A stretch of DNA of 36,072 nt from positions 1 to 36,072 of the forward strand of contig DCQQ01000006.1 of the NCBI GenBank assembly GCA_002323515.1, read 5' to 3'. The notes below the pieces were generated by a model. The model made no database searches, was not told the DNA's origin, and worked only from the letters and a program-made list of their open reading frames with translations. The translations under genes were made by a program, and so were the position numbers. Position 1 is the stretch's first letter, and the number at the start of each line of letters is the position of its first letter. Of the stretch, positions 7,254 to 16,600 are shown one piece after another. This stretch comes from Balneolaceae bacterium UBA1514 (GTDB lineage: Bacteria > Bacteroidota > Rhodothermia > Balneolales > Balneolaceae).

Positions 7254-8861
7254 CTAATAATTATAATAAAGGTACGTCAATATCTTCTCATGTACTACAT
7301 CTATGGCGGATACATTTGATACAAAATTGTTGGCTGACATACTGAAAATAAGGGTATTTCCAAGCTCTGTAGTTAGGTATCCACTTAGGCTTCGAGCTCC
7401 TCCTACAAATCCGGTTTTGGCCTGCACCCGCCCTCTAAGTGGGCTGGATTTCATCCGATAATGCAGCGTGCCATCTTCTCCCATCACAGGTAGTGATGCA
7501 CGAAAAATCTCAGAATTTGAACTTTGATGCATACTGAACAGCAAATCGGTTAAGAACGAGGTCGTTAAAAAATTTCCGCCTGCCAAACCTGAGCCGTCCC
7601 GCATTATCATATAAGTCGTATCTAATCCCATAGAGCCCATGATTTCACGCGTTTTTTGGACGCCGTCACTTGTACTACCTGGGCCTTCATGGGTTTCAGC
7701 TGAAAGAGTTTTCAGGAGCATCTCAGCATAAAAATTATCGCTTTCCTTGTTCAACCAACTAACCAAACTACCAAGTTCGGACGATTCCACTGCTCCTAGG
7801 TACTCCCATCCTACCAGCGCATCTGAAGCCGAATCGGTAGCATACCAATTGGGTGGATATCCAGTCCATAAGGCCGAACCTAGTTGTTTGCTGGCAAGGC
7901 CCGTCAATGATTCGTTGGTTTCGGGTTTAAGTACATCAGGCCACCAACGTTCAATTCGATAGGGAGAGGTATCTTGCTGGGTATCTTCTAAGCCATTTGC
8001 CCACAAGTAATCGACAAATGAGTCCATAAAGAATGCGGGGGCATCATAAATGGCAAGGGTTTCTGTCTCCTTGTACCCCACTGGCAAACTACTAGCTAAA
8101 TAGAGTTCATTGGTTTGCCACGATCTTCGATAATATTCATCGTATTTGGTATGGGCCGGTGCTATGCGCTGTTCATTAATAAACTGTACATAATCAGTTT
8201 GATTCGGAAACCAACTTATTTGTGGTTTAGCTCCTATCTCACCCTCGGCCACTACTTCTAGATCTACCGCGTTATTATTAAAACTGAGTTCACTAATTTC
8301 TACTCCGTAGTAGAAGTTCAAATCGTCCCAATCCCATCCTTTTGGATACACTTCCGCGTCAAAATAGCCTAAACGGCCAATCCATTGACCGGTCCATCCA
8401 GTAATTCCTGTATTTTTGAGTACTTGAAGAATTTTTTCAAACACATGATATCTATTATCCTCGTACAAAAAACCAGAGATACTAGGATCTCCTTTACCCA
8501 CTATCATTAAATCTCCTACCCACACAGAATCCTCCAAATATCCTCGACCGTAGATGGGTGTTTGGTAGCGAAATTCAATTCCTAATTTTTTTAACACCGC
8601 AGCCGATGTAAGAAGCTTCATATTAGAAGCTGGAATTATCCACTTTTGATCGTTCCAAGATTCTAAAGACTGACCTTGATCATCTATAACCGAAATAGAC
8701 CAGTGCACCCCTTTGGATTCGTACTGCATAATAATGTCTTCCACACTCTGAGCCTGAAGTCGCATAGGTACAAGGTAGATTGGGGCTAAAACAAAACACA
8801 GCAGTGCCACTTGTTTAACCTTGCAATAATTCATCTGCCAGCTTGTATATATATGCCACAT
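7254..8861 (-). CDS. dacB: PBP4-type D-alanyl-D-alanine carboxypeptidase/endopeptidase (S13 family)
   Basis: A periplasmic penicillin-binding protein that trims or cleaves D-Ala-containing cross-links in peptidoglycan. The 535 residues carry the three active-site motifs of the S13 family: SxxK at S79 (PASNMK), the SDN triad (SDNFYAEML), and KTG near the C terminus (QAKTGFVGG). The large insert between the first two motifs is typical of PBP4. The N terminus has a hydrophobic signal segment ending near LQAQ. I kept ATG 8861 because AAGGTGAG lies six bases upstream; a second ATG at 8834 would give a shorter, more conventional signal peptide. It follows ptsN by 24 bases and is probably co-transcribed with it. 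Confidence 0.93.
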   Translation of the reverse strand: MWHIYTSWQMNYCKVKQVALLCFVLAPIYLVPMRLQAQSVEDIIMQYESKGVHWSISVIDDQGQSLESWNDQKWIIPASNMKLLTSAAVLKKLGIEFRYQTPIYGRGYLEDSVWVGDLMIVGKGDPSISGFLYEDNRYHVFEKILQVLKNTGITGWTGQWIGRLGYFDAEVYPKGWDWDDLNFYYGVEISELSFNNNAVDLEVVAEGEIGAKPQISWFPNQTDYVQFINEQRIAPAHTKYDEYYRRSWQTNELYLASSLPVGYKETETLAIYDAPAFFMDSFVDYLWANGLEDTQQDTSPYRIERWWPDVLKPETNESLTGLASKQLGSALWTGYPPNWYATDSASDALVGWEYLGAVESSELGSLVSWLNKESDNFYAEMLLKTLSAETHEGPGSTSDGVQKTREIMGSMGLDTTYMIMRDGSGLAGGNFLTTSFLTDLLFSMHQSSNSEIFRASLPVMGEDGTLHYRMKSSPLRGRVQAKTGFVGGARSLSGYLTTELGNTLIFSMSANNFVSNVSAIDVVHEKILTYLYYNY

Positions 8862-8885
8862 TAACTACTCACCTTATTTTTTGGA

Positions 8886-9353
8886 TTAACTAAATTGACG
8901 CAACTCCTTTTCTTTGAAGTACTCAATGAGTTCTTTTTCATTTTGTACGGCCAATAAATCTGTACGAAAATCGTCATAATTCATAAGAGTTGAAACTCTG
9001 CTTAATAATCGTATATGAATTCGGTGGTCTGAATAAGGGCCTACTATCAAAAAAATAAGCTGAACGGGTATCGAATCAATGGAATTAAATTCTATTGGTT
9101 CTTTCAAGCGTGCAAAAGCGCCATAGTATTGATCAACCGCATCTGTTTTACCATGGGGTATTGCCAAACCTTGTCCAACCCCTGTTGACATAATTTTTTC
9201 ACGCGAAACAATAGCCTCCCGTATTTCTAGCAGCTGTTTAGTATCAATTGTACCAATAAACGTATCTATCAATGCATGAATAGCATCAAATTTGTTATCC
9301 ACCTCAATGTCTAGCAGAATATGTTTTAAACTAAGTAATTGATGAATAGTCAA
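8886..9353 (-). CDS. ptsN: PTS EIIA (nitrogen/fructose type) domain protein, PtsN-like
   Basis: A stand-alone EIIA domain of 155 residues. The phospho-acceptor histidine is H67 in GQGLAIPHGKTD, the hallmark of the fructose/mannitol/PtsN group. No other PTS gene is nearby, so it more likely relays phosphorylation state than carries sugar; that role is inferred. The start codon is TTG 9353: an in-frame stop lies 12 bases upstream and the next internal ATG comes after the first 54 residues, which include conserved structure. There is no obvious Shine-Dalgarno. It is divergent from ccmB and sits upstream of the PBP4-type gene. Confidence 0.88.
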   Translation of the reverse strand: MTIHQLLSLKHILLDIEVDNKFDAIHALIDTFIGTIDTKQLLEIREAIVSREKIMSTGVGQGLAIPHGKTDAVDQYYGAFARLKEPIEFNSIDSIPVQLIFLIVGPYSDHRIHIRLLSRVSTLMNYDDFRTDLLAVQNEKELIEYFKEKELRQFS

Positions 9354-9439
9354 TGGTAATTCAGTCTAAATTGATGATTAGTGCGTAAAAAAATTTAAAA
9401 GAAGCACGGCGTTAGAAATCCTCCCTTCCTAGTGTTTTC

Positions 9440-9471
9440 AACTCACAAAGTAATGACGAAACTAACAAAGT
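9440..9471. repeat. Paired 12-base direct repeats in the ptsN/ccmB divergent region
   Basis: AACTCACAAAGT (9440-9451) and AACTAACAAAGT (9460-9471) differ at one base and are spaced 20 bp start to start, about two helical turns. They lie between two divergent genes, a layout suiting an operator for a regulator bound on one DNA face. The rest of the 148-base gap shows no further structure I can support. Confidence 0.35.
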
Positions 9472-9501
9472 GAAAGACTTCATTTTTTTGTAAACTTCGG
9501 C

Positions 9502-10170
9502 ATGTTAATTCGTCAAATTTTATCCATATTTAAGAAAGATCTTCGTATCGAATTTCGCAGTAAGTATGCTTTAAATATGGTTTCGGCTTTCATTGTAGCT
9601 GCCCTATTACTCATTTTGTTTACTCTCCGAGCCCAAGAGCTACAGCCTACACCTAAAAGTGGTCTTATTTGGATTGTGGTCTTGTTCGCATCCCTAACTG
9701 TTCTAGGGCGAAGTTTTATCATGGAAACAGATAAAGGAACTTTTCAAACTTTGCAGATTTACTCCAATGCTACAGCGGTCTATTTTGGGAAATACCTATA
9801 TAACATGGGATTCAGTCTTTTAATTTACCTACTCAGCTTTAGCTTATATGGCTTTTTAATCAAGTGGTCGATTGTATCCTATCCTGCCTTTTTATACATC
9901 ATGGTATTTGGAACTATGGGCTTATCCTCGGTATGCACCTTAATTGCAGCAATAGTCTCACAAGCAGATCGGCAAGGGGCTATTTTTTCGGTTCTTACTA
10001 TCCCTTTATTTGTGCCTTTTATTCTGTTGTTGTCTCGCTTAACCAAAAAAGCTTTCGTGGACGGTATGCAAGGTTGGTGGAATTCTGAAGTAGCTGCACT
10101 GTTTGGCTTTGTTGGGGTAACCAGCGTAGCTGGTTGGTTGTTATTTGACTTTATTTGGGAGGAGGATTAA
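9502..10170 (+). CDS. ccmB: CcmB-type heme exporter membrane subunit
   Basis: Membrane subunit of the CcmAB ABC transporter used in system I cytochrome c maturation, acting with CcmC/CcmE to load heme at the periplasmic face. The 222 residues form about six helices, and the characteristic first loop reads ASLTVLGRSFIMETDKGTFQ, equivalent to the conserved CcmB segment after the second helix. The ATPase CcmA and other ccm genes are not in this window. ATG 9502 is the only plausible start and lacks a clear Shine-Dalgarno. The stop overlaps the holB start by one base (TAATG), and the 3' end carries the holB ribosome binding site. Confidence 0.85.
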   Translation: MLIRQILSIFKKDLRIEFRSKYALNMVSAFIVAALLLILFTLRAQELQPTPKSGLIWIVVLFASLTVLGRSFIMETDKGTFQTLQIYSNATAVYFGKYLYNMGFSLLIYLLSFSLYGFLIKWSIVSYPAFLYIMVFGTMGLSSVCTLIAAIVSQADRQGAIFSVLTIPLFVPFILLLSRLTKKAFVDGMQGWWNSEVAALFGFVGVTSVAGWLLFDFIWEED

Positions 10171-11330
10171 TGGCTTTTTTGTCAGATGATTTAATTGGTC
10201 AACATAAGGTTAAAGAATATTTAAACAGCATTATTGAGCGCAACCGAGTTGGTCATGCTTATTTATTTTCCGGCCCAAAAGGAAGTGGTATGTTGCCTTT
10301 TGCCCTGCGATTCGCCGAATGCATCAACCAGAAAAAAGATGGGCAGGAAGTAGAATTACCGTGGCAGAAACATCCTGATATCCACGTGTTCATACCTATG
10401 CCTAGCTCAGCTGGAATCCAAGAAAGAAATGAGCGCCTAGAATGGCTTAGTGAAGATAGCTACAACCTGATTGAGTACGCCGACCGCCCAGACTCCGATA
10501 AAGAGCGAAGTAAAAATCGGCAAGCTTTTTATTCCATAGATTATTTTCGCTCGGAAATACGCCCTGTGACTAGATTACGACCTTATCAAGGTAAAAAGGT
10601 GGTAGTAATTATGACCCAGGTCGAAACCATGAGGAAAGAGACAGCCAATTCTTTTTTAAAACTACTTGAAGAACCCTCTGAAGGAGTTTTGTTCATCCTA
10701 ACCACTCATCAATATGAACAGCTCCTACCCACTATTACCTCCCGCTGCCAACACATTGCATTCGGTCAAAACACACTAGAAGACGTACAAAAGGCATTGA
10801 TTGAACGCGACCAAATGCCCAAAGATAAAGCAGCGTTGGTTGCTAAATTAACCCAAGCCAATTACGCCAAAACAAAAGATATTGACCTAGATCTAATCCA
10901 TCAGAGCCGTTCAGATATGATTGATTTCATTCGCAGTTCTTATGTCTTAGATGCAATTAAAATAAACTCCATTATTCTGAATTGGACCTCAACACTAAAT
11001 ACCGAAGGAATTATCCAAATCATCGAATTATTAGAATCATTCTTGCGAGATTTGATCGTTTATTCTCATACCCAAAGTACAGAATCACTTATTCATGAGG
11101 ATGAAGAGGAAACAATTAAAAATATTGTATTGAATCTCAAAGAAGCAGATTATCATGCTATGATCGATATATTGGCTCCTGTTCACACTGAATTACGGCA
11201 AAATGTTCAACCGAAATTATTACTCACCGTTTTAGCCTTTAATTTTTCAACCCTCCTACGCGGTCAAGGTCCATACATCCCAAAAGAAAGAGCCTTTTTA
11301 CATTTACCGGCATTACAATTAAATCCATAG
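10170..11330 (+). CDS. holB: DNA polymerase III clamp loader subunit delta'
   Basis: The 386-residue delta' subunit of the clamp loader that places the sliding clamp on DNA. It opens with an AAA+ domain (DDLIGQHKVKEYL, then the P-loop-like GPKGSGM at about residues 35-41). The P-loop has lost the Lys-Ser/Thr pair, so ATP binding is unlikely, as is common in delta'. The zinc-binding cysteine cluster of many homologues is absent; instead the segment HPDIHVFIP, typical of Bacteroidetes delta', follows. The SRC motif bearing the arginine finger is present (TSRCQHIAF). I placed the start at ATG 10170, because GGAGGAGG lies just upstream and the stop of ccmB overlaps it; a GTG-type start 15 bases earlier would give MGGGL and looks spurious. 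Confidence 0.9.
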   Translation: MAFLSDDLIGQHKVKEYLNSIIERNRVGHAYLFSGPKGSGMLPFALRFAECINQKKDGQEVELPWQKHPDIHVFIPMPSSAGIQERNERLEWLSEDSYNLIEYADRPDSDKERSKNRQAFYSIDYFRSEIRPVTRLRPYQGKKVVVIMTQVETMRKETANSFLKLLEEPSEGVLFILTTHQYEQLLPTITSRCQHIAFGQNTLEDVQKALIERDQMPKDKAALVAKLTQANYAKTKDIDLDLIHQSRSDMIDFIRSSYVLDAIKINSIILNWTSTLNTEGIIQIIELLESFLRDLIVYSHTQSTESLIHEDEEETIKNIVLNLKEADYHAMIDILAPVHTELRQNVQPKLLLTVLAFNFSTLLRGQGPYIPKERAFLHLPALQLNP

Positions 11331-11333
11331 TTC

Positions 11334-12269
11334 ATGTCCGAAAAATTTCATTTTCTAAAACTAGAAGCTACTGGTAATGATTTTATTCTGGTTGATGCAA
11401 GCAAGCAAGACATTCCTTTAGAACATTTAGAGCATATTGCCCCAGAAATTTGTAATCGAAAGACTGGAATTGGGGCCGATGGATTACTGATTCTTCACCC
11501 TATTTCCACCTTGGGAGCAGACTATACCATGATCTATAAAAATGCGGACGGTAGTGACGCAGGAATGTGCGGTAACGGTGGAAGAGCTATTGCATTTTAT
11601 GCCTCACAAAATGGTTATTCGGATACCCATCGCTTTCAAGTACATGAACAAGTATATGAGGCTTTCGTGCACCCTGGAAGCCATCAGGTCGAGATAAGCT
11701 TTCCTGATTGTGATGCTCCAAGTTCTATTGCTAATGAATGGCTGGCTTGTGTGAATAAAGGCTCTAATGAACAAAGTACAGAACAAGCCTCTTCATTTTC
11801 CTCAATATTCAAAGCCGATGATGCCTTTAGAGTCTACCCTCAAACCGAACATGTTGTGCTTTTTTCCAATAATTCTTTGGCTATTCAACCAACTGAAGAG
11901 TTGGCAAAATTAGGGCGTAGCATTCGTAATGATGAGCTTTTTCATCCCAGAGGAACCAATGTAAATTTTGTTAGTAAACAACAAGCGAATCATATTCAGC
12001 TAGAAACCTATGAACGCGGGGTGGAGCATTTCACTTTAGCGTGTGGTACAGGTGCCATTGCAAGCGCGATGGCTTTGCATATGAAAAAAGGTGGTAAAGT
12101 TGGTTCGAACCTTTACCATGTTACGGTTCAAGGAGGATTGTTAGAGGTTTCTTTTGACTGCTCAGACACAGATACATTGACCCAGAGTGAACATGGTAAA
12201 TTGTTTAAAAAAGTCCTACTCAAAGGTCCTACACGAATTGTATTCAACGGTATTTGGGCTGGTAATTGA
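11334..12269 (+). CDS. dapF: Diaminopimelate epimerase
   Basis: Converts LL- to meso-diaminopimelate for lysine and peptidoglycan synthesis in the cytoplasm. Both catalytic cysteines are visible: C79 in MCGNGGR and C237 in LACGTGAIAS. Other family motifs include LEATGNDFILVD, GIGADG and RGTNVNFV. At 311 residues it is somewhat longer than the usual 270-280, the extra length falling in a polar Ser/Gln/Glu-rich segment around residues 140-165, between the two lobes. It begins three bases after the holB stop, so the two are probably one transcript. No lysine pathway neighbours are in the window. Confidence 0.96.
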   Translation: MSEKFHFLKLEATGNDFILVDASKQDIPLEHLEHIAPEICNRKTGIGADGLLILHPISTLGADYTMIYKNADGSDAGMCGNGGRAIAFYASQNGYSDTHRFQVHEQVYEAFVHPGSHQVEISFPDCDAPSSIANEWLACVNKGSNEQSTEQASSFSSIFKADDAFRVYPQTEHVVLFSNNSLAIQPTEELAKLGRSIRNDELFHPRGTNVNFVSKQQANHIQLETYERGVEHFTLACGTGAIASAMALHMKKGGKVGSNLYHVTVQGGLLEVSFDCSDTDTLTQSEHGKLFKKVLLKGPTRIVFNGIWAGN

Positions 12270-12276
12270 AATTCAA

Positions 12277-13608
12277 ATGGGTACTAAAATCAGTTCGTAT
12301 TCCTCTTCTCAGTATCTGTTGAGCTACACCTACTATATGCTGGGTTTTATTTCGCTGTTTTGGATGAGATGCAGTTCGACTGTTAATCTAATCCCAAGCA
12401 GCCCACCCATTCCTCAGGTAAACAGTTTACTAGTACTTCCTGAACAGCGAAGTATCCCCGATAATATTCGTAGTGTTCAGTTTTTCAGCTCTTCCCAAGC
12501 CTCTTCCCCGTTGGTTACCGCTCGCTTAGGATCCAATGACCGACTTGTTCTTCGCTTCGATGAGTTAAGCGAGATCAGCGGAATGTTTCGCATCCATTTT
12601 TCTCACAAAAACAAAGACTGGACGCAGAGCAATCTACCACCCACATGGTTTATAAATACCACGAATCAGCGAATTGTGCAGGGCGGGACTAAGAACCAAA
12701 GTAATAGTATTCCATTTCACTCATATGATATTCAGTTTTCTCTGCGAGATCTTGAGTTTTTGACCAGTGGATTTTACTTCATACACGTATCAGATTACAC
12801 CACAGGTATTGAATTGTTTAGCCTTCCGTTCGCACTTACTGAGCAGCGTGGCACCCTTGAGTTAGATGGAGAAACTCTGTACAAAAAAGGGAATCTAGGG
12901 GCGGCTGTAGATAGAATCTTTGCTGAATTTAAATTTCCAGAATTTGTTGATATACCCGTTTTTGATTTGAGCTTTCAGGTACTCCAAGATGGATTTTTAC
13001 CAAAGGCTATACCAGCAAGAGGAAAGGATTTTAACGAAGAAAAAGTAGCTAGATTTTACCTTGAAGAATTCCAAAGTTACCCTGCTAATACACGCTATTA
13101 TAGACTTAATCTTTCCACTTTTAGTCTTTCTAACCGAGAAATTTTAGAGTATCAAGAGTACGATGAACTTCCACAGATTACTCTAAAAGAAGATTTTATA
13201 TCATTCAGCGATACCCCTTATACTCTTCAATCGATGTATGGTAATCCCAGTTCAAGGATCACTGCACGATATGCTATGATCAATTTCCGATTTAACCCTA
13301 TGGGTACGGGGCCTAACTATGATGATGAACTTTTTGTTGTAGGTGACTTTAACCAGTGGTCGGAAAACAAACAGCATAGAATGAAGTGGAACCAAGAGTT
13401 GCGTTTATTTGAAGCCCAGGTATTATTAAAACAAGGCACATACAGGTACACTTATGCCACTCATAATGGTAATGATCTCGATATTATTGAGTTAGGAAGT
13501 AGTCTTACCAAGGAAAATCAATGGTATACAGGTATTTTATTCTATCGAGATCCTAATCTGCAATACGACCGAATCCTTTACATTGGAAAGCTTCAACTTA
13601 GCCCTTGA
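12277..13608 (+). CDS. Type IX secretion system plug protein (DUF5103-like)
   Basis: A 443-residue exported protein matching the DUF5103 family, later named the T9SS plug protein because it closes the SprA translocon when no substrate is bound. The N-terminal domain has the family pattern: IRSVQFF, SPLVTARLGSNDRLVLRFD, FSHKNKDWTQSNL, and HSYDIQFSLRDLEFLTSGFY. The C-terminal half shows DELFVVGDFNQWSE, then LLKQGTYRYTYATH and FYRDPNLQYDRILYIG, again as in DUF5103. The N terminus is hydrophobic (about 13-31) and followed by C32, but WMRC is a poor lipobox. I start at ATG 12277, seven bases after dapF; a longer frame to 12187 would overlap dapF heavily. No other T9SS gene is nearby. Confidence 0.82.
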   Translation: MGTKISSYSSSQYLLSYTYYMLGFISLFWMRCSSTVNLIPSSPPIPQVNSLLVLPEQRSIPDNIRSVQFFSSSQASSPLVTARLGSNDRLVLRFDELSEISGMFRIHFSHKNKDWTQSNLPPTWFINTTNQRIVQGGTKNQSNSIPFHSYDIQFSLRDLEFLTSGFYFIHVSDYTTGIELFSLPFALTEQRGTLELDGETLYKKGNLGAAVDRIFAEFKFPEFVDIPVFDLSFQVLQDGFLPKAIPARGKDFNEEKVARFYLEEFQSYPANTRYYRLNLSTFSLSNREILEYQEYDELPQITLKEDFISFSDTPYTLQSMYGNPSSRITARYAMINFRFNPMGTGPNYDDELFVVGDFNQWSENKQHRMKWNQELRLFEAQVLLKQGTYRYTYATHNGNDLDIIELGSSLTKENQWYTGILFYRDPNLQYDRILYIGKLQLSP

Positions 13609-13666
13609 GTTTATCATTTATTGAGGCAAGGACTAGCTTATTCGCAGTGAAAGATCGGTTATAGCA

Positions 13667-16600
13667 CTAAAAATCTATCCCTATGGAAAAGTAGTGAATA
13701 GGTGCATTTGAAAATCCGTCTCTATTGTATGCCCAACCCACATCGTAACGTAGAGGCAAGCCAAAAACTATGGTTCGCAAGCCAAATCCAGAACCAATTA
13801 AAACATCTCCATCGAGATATGAAAGAGTCCTTCCATTTTCATCTTGAAAAGTGGTGGGTTCACTAACCTTAAAGTCCAGAGAAGCATCGTTAATAATTGG
13901 GTTTCCGTCAATATCGGTGATTCCATAATCTATCTGCTGCCCCCAGGCTGTTCCCACGTCAAAGAAAGCTACACCTGTTACATTATATAATGGTAGAATA
14001 GGAAGTGCTCCTGGAATAACAGCTGCAAATAATGGAAATCTAAACTCAGCGTTTATGAGCCCGAAATTATCTCCGTACACAGAATTGTATCTATGCCCCC
14101 TGAGTGGAACAGCAGGTTGAGTAAAAAAGGTGTCGGCTAAACGTTCAAAAGGAATTCCATTATCTGACCACTGATAATTAATCCATCCCATCATTCCCCC
14201 TAAAAAGTAGGTCTGCGAATCTTTTCCTACTGATGCTCCCCCACTGCCACGTAGTGCAACAGTATAAGAGTAACCAAGATTGATATAACTTCTAAAGTCT
14301 CCCATGACTGAGGCGAAACTAGGCGCATCTGTTCCAAAACCAGGACTACCTGAAAAATTAAGAGTGTATCGAATCCCTCCTTGCGGAGTAATAAATCCAG
14401 GCAAGGTAGCATCTTTGGTAAAGGACATAGTAGGATATAAAAAAGAGCTCTTCAGGTTGCTAGCCTCAGTAACACCGTAGGAATAAAGTCCACCAAAGGC
14501 AGCAACCGCGTCGTAGTCACGAGCGATACCAATCCAATTTAGCCCGCCATTTATGCGCGTGAATTTATCAAATGGATATTGAATGGATATCCCACCACCA
14601 AAGGTTCTGAAGCGTAACAAATCACCCCCGAAGGTTTGATATTGTCTAGAAGTATGAAAATAGGAGGCAAACCAATTCATTCTATTTTTTAAAAATCCAT
14701 ACTGCAGTGTGTAATCACTATTACGTAGATCCGTCTGGAAATTGGTCCCCATTGCAAGCTGATGATCCCCGAGGAGGTCACTAATCATAAATTGTGTAAG
14801 TGCATATGCACCGTAGGTAGAAGCTGCTACGGTTGGACTGTAAGCAATATCGGTTGAGAATGTTAATCTATAGGCTCTTGGCACATACCGACCGTCTGTG
14901 GTAATGTTGTCGTTAGGTTCAAAAATAAATTCATCTTCTAATAAGATGGTGCTATCTAAAATAACTTCCTCTGAAAACACATAGTTTCTGAAATCGATTT
15001 CACCAGTTTCTTCAAAATCAACCACTTGATAATCTGGGTCATTTAGTCGTTCTTCCTCCTCTAATTCTTCGCGCTCTGCCCCACTCAATAATCCTTGGCT
15101 GTAGAGTTCATACGCATAACGAATTGCTGGGACACGTTGTTCAGGAGCCTCTAGGCCTCTACGCTTCGCCCAGTAATTTGGTTTAAGACTAGTAGCTTTT
15201 GCATTATTCAATGGATTTTTCAACAAGAAAATATCTAAATATCCCTCATTGATTGAACTAAATGCTACTCTTGAGCCATCTGCGCTAATTGAAAACTGTG
15301 AAATTCCTGTCTGTAGGTTGGTGAGTACCTTCAATTCCTTGGTTGAAAGGTCTGTTTGATAAAGGTTTTGAATTCCGTTTTGATCCGATTGGTATATAAT
15401 GGTACCATCTTGGATCTGTTGAGGTTGATGTTCGTTCCAATCCTTACTAAAGGTAATCCTTTTTAGGGTATCACTACCTATTTCTAGTTGATATATGTCA
15501 CTTTGGTAGATTGTTTTTTTCTCTAGTAAGGTACTCTCTAAAGTGGCTTGTTTAAGTGCTAATAGATTTTCACGCTCCGAACTAAATAAGATACTTTTAG
15601 AGTCTAGGGTCCAACTGGGCTCGTAGTCAGAGACAAAATCTTGGGTGAGGTTAATTAATTGTTTCTCATTTAAATTGTACATGAATATGTCTTGATATGG
15701 ACCTATGTTCCCATCAAAGACTAACTTAGTGCCATCTGGTGACCAAGAAACAGACCCAATTGCATCCAATTCAGGCATTGAAATTTTTTCTACTTCAGTA
15801 CTCTGATAATCGATAATGGCAAGTTCATCAAAGCCCTTACTTTTTGTGGATAACACTATTTTACGGCCGTCCGGAGACCAACTAAGATTGGGTTTCAAGA
15901 TATTCAACTCTTCGAAGGCAGGGTCATCTTCGCCACGGATGACTGTTTTCAACCTTTTTTTGGTTAGTGCATCTATCACAATAACATCGAAATACCCTCT
16001 TTTATTGGTAATAAATGCTATTCTATCCCCTTGAGGTGAAATTTTTGGGGAAGTGTTGTATGACCCGTAGTCCCCTCTTTCTGTCATAAGAGTTGCTATA
16101 CGATCGGCTAACTCGCGGTCGGCAACTTCTGGGAAGTACCTTTTACGAAGCGCATCTTCCCACCGCTCTGAAAGTTCTTGTACTGTTAGGCCAATAGACT
16201 GCTGAAATCCATTCTCAACACTTCTTGTACTTTTAACCTTTTCAAGTACTTCTGCTATCTTTTCTCGTCCATATTCTTCAGCAATAAAATTCCAAACAGA
16301 CTGTCCACCTCGGTAGGCATAATACCCACTCAGATAGGGAATTGGAGGCAGATAACTATTGAGTACTGCGTCCCGAATAAACATGTCGGTGTTGGTATCC
16401 CAACCCAAAGCCATATACTCTGCTAATCCTTCTTCAAACCAAAGGGGCAAGACTAATTGAATGTTATTACGAAGTATAGATTGTATTGACCCGCCATAAA
16501 ATAAATCATTAAATACCGCATGTACCAACTCATGATGTAAGGTCCTCCTAAAATCATTGTAATCCCCATCAAAGGGTACCGTCATCCTGTTCTTCATCTT

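Noticed and set aside
10170..11330. Loss of the P-loop lysine and of the zinc-binding cysteines in HolB as a novelty
   Set aside because: Degenerate ATP sites are normal for delta' subunits, and the missing zinc module fits the Bacteroidetes-type proteins I know.
12187..12276. Longer N terminus for the T9SS plug protein
   Set aside because: It would overlap dapF by more than 80 bases and adds residues unlike a signal peptide; ATG 12277 fits the spacing.
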